Source of the DNA: Desulfobacterales bacterium
GTDB taxonomy: Bacteria > Desulfobacterota > Desulfobacteria > Desulfobacterales > Desulfobacteraceae
Direction of reading: 5' to 3'
DNA: 9,415 nucleotides
NCBI GenBank assembly: GCA_022361135.1
Contig: JAKSBM010000382.1
Coordinates: 1-9,415, forward strand
In this document: one piece after another, positions 5,516 to 9,415 of the stretch
How positions within the stretch are numbered: position 1 is the stretch's first letter
Layout of the letters: each line of letters opens with the position of its first letter
The notes under the pieces: generated by a model
Databases searched by the model: none
The model's input: the letters and a program-made list of their open reading frames with translations, nothing else
Told to the model about the DNA's origin: nothing
Program-made: the position numbers and the translations under genes

Positions 5516-7888
5516 ATGGCCGATTCCCGGGTTGCCAGACAGCTCCTGGTCAATGGGGTGGTCCAGGGGGTGGGATTCCGTCCCTTTATTTTTGGATTGG
5601 CCCATGAACATGCTTTAAACGGGGAGGTTTCCAACACCTCCCAGGGGGTGGATATCCGTGTGGAGGGACCGAAAGGGGCCGTGGACGCCTTTGTCCGGGA
5701 TATCTCCTCCAAAACCCCGCCCCTGGCCCGGATCACCCGGGTTGAGGTCCTTGAAATTCCCCCCCGGGACCGGACGGGCTTCAAGATCATCCCCAGCCAA
5801 ACCCAGGGAAGCCGGGCCACATTGATTTCCCCGGATGTCTCCATTTGTGAGGATTGTCGCCGGGAAATGCTGGATCCCAAAAATCGGCGCCACCACTACC
5901 CATTCATCAATTGCACCCATTGCGGTCCCCGGTTCACCATCATTAAAGACCTTCCCTATGACCGGCCCCAGACCTCCATGGTCGATTTTCCCATGTGCCC
6001 GGACTGCCGGGCCGAGTATGAAGATCCCCTGGACCGTCGCTTCCATGCCCAGCCCAATGCCTGCCCCGTCTGCGGCCCCCGGGTCTGGCTCACCGATTCC
6101 CGGGGAAAAATCTTGGAGGCCCATCCCCACCGGGCATTGGACCGGGCCGCCCAGGCCTTGAGCCGGGGGGAAATCCTGGCCGTCAAGGGACTGGGGGGAT
6201 TCCACCTGGCCTGCGATGCCGCCAATGGCGCTGCCGTGGCAGAGTTAAGGCGCCGGAAGCAGCGTCCCCACAAACCCTTTGCCCTCATGGCCCGCTCCCT
6301 GGAGGATTTGGAGGACTGGGTAAGGGTGTCTCCCGAGGAAGCCGAATTGCTTTCCTCCATGCACAAGCCCATTGTCCTTTTGGATAAAAAAGATTCGCCG
6401 GGGTCCATTCCCTTGTCCGGCCTGGCCCCGGACAATGCCTGCCTGGGGATCATGCTCCCCTACACCCCCCTCCATGTGCTGCTGCTGGAAAAGGGACCGC
6501 CGATCCTGGTGATGACGTCGGGAAATCGGCCCGGGGACCCCCTGTCCGTGGACAATGAAGATGCCCTGGATGCCTTTGGTCACATTGCCCATGCCTTTCT
6601 CCTCCATGACCGGGACATTTATTTCGGGGCCGATGATTCCATTGTCCGGGTCCAGGCGGGGGCATCCCGTTTCATCCGCAGGTCCCGGGGATATGCGCCC
6701 CTGCCCCTGCTTTTGGAGGGGGAATTTCCCCCCATTTTGGGCTGTGGTGCCCATTTGAAGAACACCGTTTGCCTCAGCCGGGGGAACCAGCTGTTTTTAA
6801 GCCAGCACATGGGGAACCTGGAAAATGAAAAGGTCCATGGATACTTCCGGCGGAGCATTGACCACATGGCGGATATCCTGGAAATCAGCCCACGGATCAT
6901 CGCCCATGACCTGCATGGGGACTATTACTCCTCAGCCTATGCCCGGGAGCGGATCCGGGAAAACCCGGAATTGGAACGGGTGGAGATCCAGCACCACCAT
7001 GCCCACGCCGTATCCTGCATGGCCGAAAACGGCTTGATCGGATGGGATTCTCCCCCGGTGATTGCCGTGGTTCTGGACGGAACCGGACTGGGCAGTGACG
7101 GCACCATCTGGGGGGGAGAGATCCTCACCTGCACCCCGGGGGATTTTAAACGCCGGGCCCATTTGGCCCCCCTGCCCATGCCCGGTGGGGATGCCGCCGC
7201 CCGGGAGCCCTGGCGCATGGCCGCGGCCCTCCTCTTCCATGCCCTTGGCCGGGATATGTTTGACCTGGATTTTCCCTGGCCCAGGGATGTGGATCAAACC
7301 CAGGTGGAATTTCTGGTCCAGATGATGGAAAAACAGCTTAATTGCCCCCCAACCTCGGGCTGCGGCCGGTATTTCGACGGGGTGGCCTCCATTCTGGGCC
7401 TTTGCCATGTGAACAGCCACGAGGCCCAGGCCGCCATGGTGGTGGAACATTGTGCCCGGGCTGCCCAGGCCCCCTTGGATTTGACGGTGGACCTTGTGCG
7501 GCGACCCAGTGCCCATGCCTGTGAGCACGATCCATGGGTGTTGGATTTCAGCCCCGGTATCCGGGACATGGTGTCGGTGCTCTCCCGGGGTGACGCGGCA
7601 TTGGCCGACCTGGCCCAGGGATTTCAAGCCGGTCTGGTTTACGGCATATCCCGGGCGGTGGAACGGATTCGGGAGGAGACCGGCCTGGAACGGGTGGTGC
7701 TCTCCGGCGGGGTTTTTCACAATGATTTCATGCTTTCGGCCCTGACCCGTTCCCTGGCCTCCTGTGGTTTGGATGTGTTCTCCCATTCCCGGGTGCCCAC
7801 CGGTGACGGGGGGATCAGTCTGGGCCAGGTGGTGGCGGCGTCGGCCATGATTGAGAATAGAGAAAAAGGAGTCTCCCATGTCCCTTGA
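5516..7888 (+). CDS. hypF: Carbamoyltransferase HypF
   Basis: HypF uses carbamoyl phosphate and ATP to carbamoylate the C-terminal cysteine of HypE, the source of the cyanide ligands of [NiFe]-hydrogenases. All domains are present in this 790-residue protein. The acylphosphatase domain (about residues 5-95) has VQGVGFRPF with the catalytic R22, and N40. Two zinc fingers follow, C111-X2-C114-X18-C133-X2-C136 and C161-X2-C164-X18-C183-X2-C186. The YrdC-like nucleotide-binding domain (about 200-390) has KGLGGFHL and KQRPHKPFALM. The Kae1-like carbamoyltransferase domain has HHHAH (493-497), VVLDGTG (518-524) and SGGVFHN (730-736). The length is normal (about 750-800) and no key residue is missing. 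It follows hypC by 5 nt, and its last 11 nt overlap hypD, indicating tight translational coupling. Confidence 0.98.
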   Translation: MADSRVARQLLVNGVVQGVGFRPFIFGLAHEHALNGEVSNTSQGVDIRVEGPKGAVDAFVRDISSKTPPLARITRVEVLEIPPRDRTGFKIIPSQTQGSRATLISPDVSICEDCRREMLDPKNRRHHYPFINCTHCGPRFTIIKDLPYDRPQTSMVDFPMCPDCRAEYEDPLDRRFHAQPNACPVCGPRVWLTDSRGKILEAHPHRALDRAAQALSRGEILAVKGLGGFHLACDAANGAAVAELRRRKQRPHKPFALMARSLEDLEDWVRVSPEEAELLSSMHKPIVLLDKKDSPGSIPLSGLAPDNACLGIMLPYTPLHVLLLEKGPPILVMTSGNRPGDPLSVDNEDALDAFGHIAHAFLLHDRDIYFGADDSIVRVQAGASRFIRRSRGYAPLPLLLEGEFPPILGCGAHLKNTVCLSRGNQLFLSQHMGNLENEKVHGYFRRSIDHMADILEISPRIIAHDLHGDYYSSAYARERIRENPELERVEIQHHHAHAVSCMAENGLIGWDSPPVIAVVLDGTGLGSDGTIWGGEILTCTPGDFKRRAHLAPLPMPGGDAAAREPWRMAAALLFHALGRDMFDLDFPWPRDVDQTQVEFLVQMMEKQLNCPPTSGCGRYFDGVASILGLCHVNSHEAQAAMVVEHCARAAQAPLDLTVDLVRRPSAHACEHDPWVLDFSPGIRDMVSVLSRGDAALADLAQGFQAGLVYGISRAVERIREETGLERVVLSGGVFHNDFMLSALTRSLASCGLDVFSHSRVPTGDGGISLGQVVAASAMIENREKGVSHVP
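7866..7871 (+). promoter_or_regulatory. Shine-Dalgarno site that sets the hypD start
   Basis: AAGGAG lies six bases before ATG 7878 and inside the end of hypF. It favours that start over an in-frame ATG at 7851, which has no such site and would add nine charged residues not typical of HypD. Confidence 0.75.
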
Positions 7889-8897
7889 TTATACCCAGGC
7901 CTTCCGGGATGGTGAGCTGGCCCGGGACCTCATTGAAACCATCCAGAGGGAAACCCGGGGGCCCCTGCGCCTCATGGAGGTGTGCGGCACCCACACCATG
8001 GCCATTTTCCGCCACGGAATCCGGTCGGTGCTCCCCCGGGAAATTGCATTGCTTTCCGGACCGGGCTGTCCGGTCTGCGTCACCGCCCAGAAGGAGGTCG
8101 ACGCCTTTGTGGCCCTGGCCCGCATGGATGATCTCATCGTCACCACCTTTGGGGATTTGATGAAGGTGCCGGGGTCGGGGAGCAGCCTGTCCCGGGAAAA
8201 GTCCCGGGGTGCCGATGTCCGCATGGTTTATTCCGTCTTCGACGCCCTGGAGATCGCCCGGGAAAATCCGGACCGGGAGGTGGTGTTCTGCGGGGTGGGA
8301 TTTGAGACCACCATTCCCACCATGGCTGCGGGGATCCTGGGGGCGGCGGAGCAGGGGGTGACAAATTTCAGTATCCATGCCGCCCATAAATTGACCCCCC
8401 CGGCCCTGGGGGCCCTCATGGATGCCGACGGGGTGGAGGTGGATGGGTTTCTGCTTCCCGGCCATGTGTCGGTGATCACCGGCACCCGGGGCTATGAATC
8501 CGTGTTCAACGATTACCATGTGCCGTCGGTCATTGCCGGGTTTGAACCCCTGGATATTCTCAAGGCCGTGCTCATGCTGGTCCAACAGAACGGGGCCGGT
8601 ACCCCGGCCTTGGAGAACGCCTATGCCCGGGCCGTGGCCGACCAGGGAAACCCCAAGGCCCGGGAGATCATGGATCTGGTCTTTGAACCCTGCCATGCGG
8701 TGTGGCGGGGCATCGGCATGATTCCGGATTCGGGCATGGCCATCCGGCCGGCCTACCAGGCATGGGATGCCGGGGTTAAATTTGATCTGGATCTGCCCGA
8801 TACCCCGGAACCGCCCGGGTGTGCCTGTGGAGAAATCCTCATGGGATTGAAAACCCCGGACCAGTGCCCCCTGTATAAGAAAAAATGTACCCCCTGA
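7878..8897 (+). CDS. hypD: HypD, Fe-S scaffold for hydrogenase Fe(CN)2CO assembly, ending early through an apparent frameshift
   Basis: HypD carries a [4Fe-4S] cluster and, with HypC, is the scaffold on which the Fe(CN)2CO unit is built. This frame encodes 339 residues with the signature motifs: EVCGTHT with C36, GPGCPVC with C64 and C67, GFETTIPT, AAHKLTPPA, PGHVS, CACGE with C315 and C317, and CPLYKKKCTP with C330 and C337. Family members normally run to about 360-375 residues and end with a conserved MVSSEGxCAA stretch. Here a TGA (8895-8897) follows a run of five C (8890-8894), and that exact tail lies just downstream in the -1 frame. Joining the two gives 361 residues and the expected ending. 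The start, ATG 7878, overlaps hypF by 11 nt. Gene identity is certain; whether the protein is truncated in the cell is open. Confidence 0.95.
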   Translation: MSLDYTQAFRDGELARDLIETIQRETRGPLRLMEVCGTHTMAIFRHGIRSVLPREIALLSGPGCPVCVTAQKEVDAFVALARMDDLIVTTFGDLMKVPGSGSSLSREKSRGADVRMVYSVFDALEIARENPDREVVFCGVGFETTIPTMAAGILGAAEQGVTNFSIHAAHKLTPPALGALMDADGVEVDGFLLPGHVSVITGTRGYESVFNDYHVPSVIAGFEPLDILKAVLMLVQQNGAGTPALENAYARAVADQGNPKAREIMDLVFEPCHAVWRGIGMIPDSGMAIRPAYQAWDAGVKFDLDLPDTPEPPGCACGEILMGLKTPDQCPLYKKKCTP

Positions 8898-8962
8898 ATC
8901 CGGTGGGACCCTGCATGGTTTCCAGTGAAGGGTCCTGTGCCGCCTATTATCGGTACGGTTAG
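8894..8962 (+). pseudogene. hypD: Displaced C-terminal tail of HypD in the -1 frame
   Basis: Reading from CTG 8894 to TAG 8960-8962 gives 22 residues: L-N-P-V, then GPCMVSSEGSC, then AAYYRYG. This is the conserved HypD C-terminus, including two further cysteines (346 and 354 in the joined protein). It continues exactly from C337-T-P of the main frame if one C is added to the C-run at 8890-8894, or if the ribosome slips back one base there. It is too short to be a gene on its own. The tail is still conserved rather than decayed, which argues for a very recent change, a sequencing error or functional slippage. Confidence 0.88.
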
Positions 8963-9030
8963 GGCGGATAATCCCGTCACACCGGACAGCCATTTGTAAT
9001 CCCCCCTTTGGGGTTGAGGAAGGAAACGCC

Positions 9031-9415
9031 ATGAAAGACGATACGATTTTGTTGGATCACGGGGCCGGGGGAAAGGCCTCCCATGCCATGTTCAGCCAGG
9101 AAATTCTTCCCCTTTTCAATAATCCGGAGCTGGCCCGCCAGGATGACGGAGCCGTAATGGATCTCCCCGGTCTGGAAGGCAAGCTGGCCTTTTCCACGGA
9201 CACCTATGTGGTGGATCCCATCTTTTTCCCCGGGGGGAACATCGGGGATCTAGCCGTGAACGGCACGGTGAACGACATTGCCATGTGCGGGGCCAAACCC
9301 CTGTGCATCAGCGTGGGCCTCATCATTGAGGAGGGGTTTTCCCGCACCGACCTTTCCACCATCCTTTCCACCATGGCCGCTGCGGCTGATCGGGCCGGGG
9401 TCCACATCGTCACCG
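9031..9415 (+). CDS. hypE: HypE, N-terminal 128 residues (runs off the right edge)
   Basis: HypE receives the carbamoyl group from HypF on its C-terminal cysteine and dehydrates it, with ATP, to a thiocyanate that supplies the cyanide ligands. The visible part belongs to the PurM/ThiL-like ATP-binding family. It has LDHGAGGKAS at residues 8-17 (the glycine-rich start), FSTDTYVVDP, and the strongly conserved GNIGDLAVNGTVNDIAMCG followed by AKPLCISVGLI. The C-terminal PRxCG tail with the acceptor cysteine lies outside the window. The start ATG 9031 has an AGGAAGGA ribosome-binding site six bases upstream. It begins 68 nt after the restored hypD stop (133 nt after the premature one); the gap holds only a tiny CCCC-TTT-GGGG hairpin and nothing else that I can recognise, so hypE is probably in the same operon. 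Confidence 0.97.
   Translation, partial: MKDDTILLDHGAGGKASHAMFSQEILPLFNNPELARQDDGAVMDLPGLEGKLAFSTDTYVVDPIFFPGGNIGDLAVNGTVNDIAMCGAKPLCISVGLIIEEGFSRTDLSTILSTMAAAADRAGVHIVT

Noticed and set aside
7851..7877. Upstream in-frame ATG for hypD at 7851
   Set aside because: The strong AAGGAG at 7866-7871 sits between this ATG and ATG 7878, and the HypD N-terminus fits the later start.
6932..7879. 315-codon minus-strand open frame opposite hypF
   Set aside because: It overlaps a fully conserved HypF domain on the other strand and shows no protein motif of its own.
8890..8962. Programmed frameshift in hypD as the settled explanation
   Set aside because: The five-C run allows slippage, but there is no canonical X-XXY-YYZ heptamer with a clear downstream structure; a missing C in the assembly is at least as likely, so it is reported as open.
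7815..9032. 405-codon minus-strand open frame opposite hypD
   Set aside because: It is the antisense shadow of hypD and crosses its frameshift; the composition (Gly, His, Pro, Arg) is that of a shadow frame.

Overview
The window is dense, GC-rich bacterial DNA. The protein families (a hyp maturation cluster for [NiFe]-hydrogenases, an orphan radical SAM enzyme, a DRE-TIM metallolyase) and the base composition suggest an anaerobe, most likely a sulfate-reducing Desulfobacterota (Desulfobacterales-like) bacterium. That assignment is inference from protein style; there is no rRNA or other taxonomic marker here.

Left block (minus strand, 1-1942). A radical SAM enzyme (1942 to 587) overlaps by 44 nt the start of a DRE-TIM/HMGL-like acyltransferase or lyase gene, which runs off the left edge of the window. 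The second gene has a strong Shine-Dalgarno site inside the end of the first, so the pair is probably translationally coupled. I do not recognise the pathway.

Divergent intergenic region (1943-2458). About 516 nt with no convincing gene. It holds a perfect 9-bp inverted repeat and a second, smaller inverted repeat next to the radical SAM ribosome-binding site.

Middle block (plus strand, 2459-5187). A RocB-like M20 metallohydrolase is followed by a strong hairpin, then a candidate promoter, then a GNAT acetyltransferase whose stop codon abuts the start of a small DUF3024 protein.

Right block (plus strand, 5283 to the right edge). This is a tightly packed hypC-hypF-hypD-hypE cluster. HypF makes the carbamoyl/cyano group from carbamoyl phosphate and passes it to HypE. 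HypC and HypD carry and assemble the Fe(CN)2CO unit for the hydrogenase large subunit. hypA and hypB (nickel insertion) and the hydrogenase genes are not in the window.

The most striking observation is in hypD. The frame stops at a TGA right after a run of five C (8890-8894), but the missing conserved C-terminus (GPCMVSSEGSC..., ending at TAG 8960-8962) lies directly downstream in the -1 frame. A one-base homopolymer sequencing error, a real mutation or ribosomal/transcriptional slippage could each explain it. I found no CRISPR array, tRNA, rRNA or insertion sequence.
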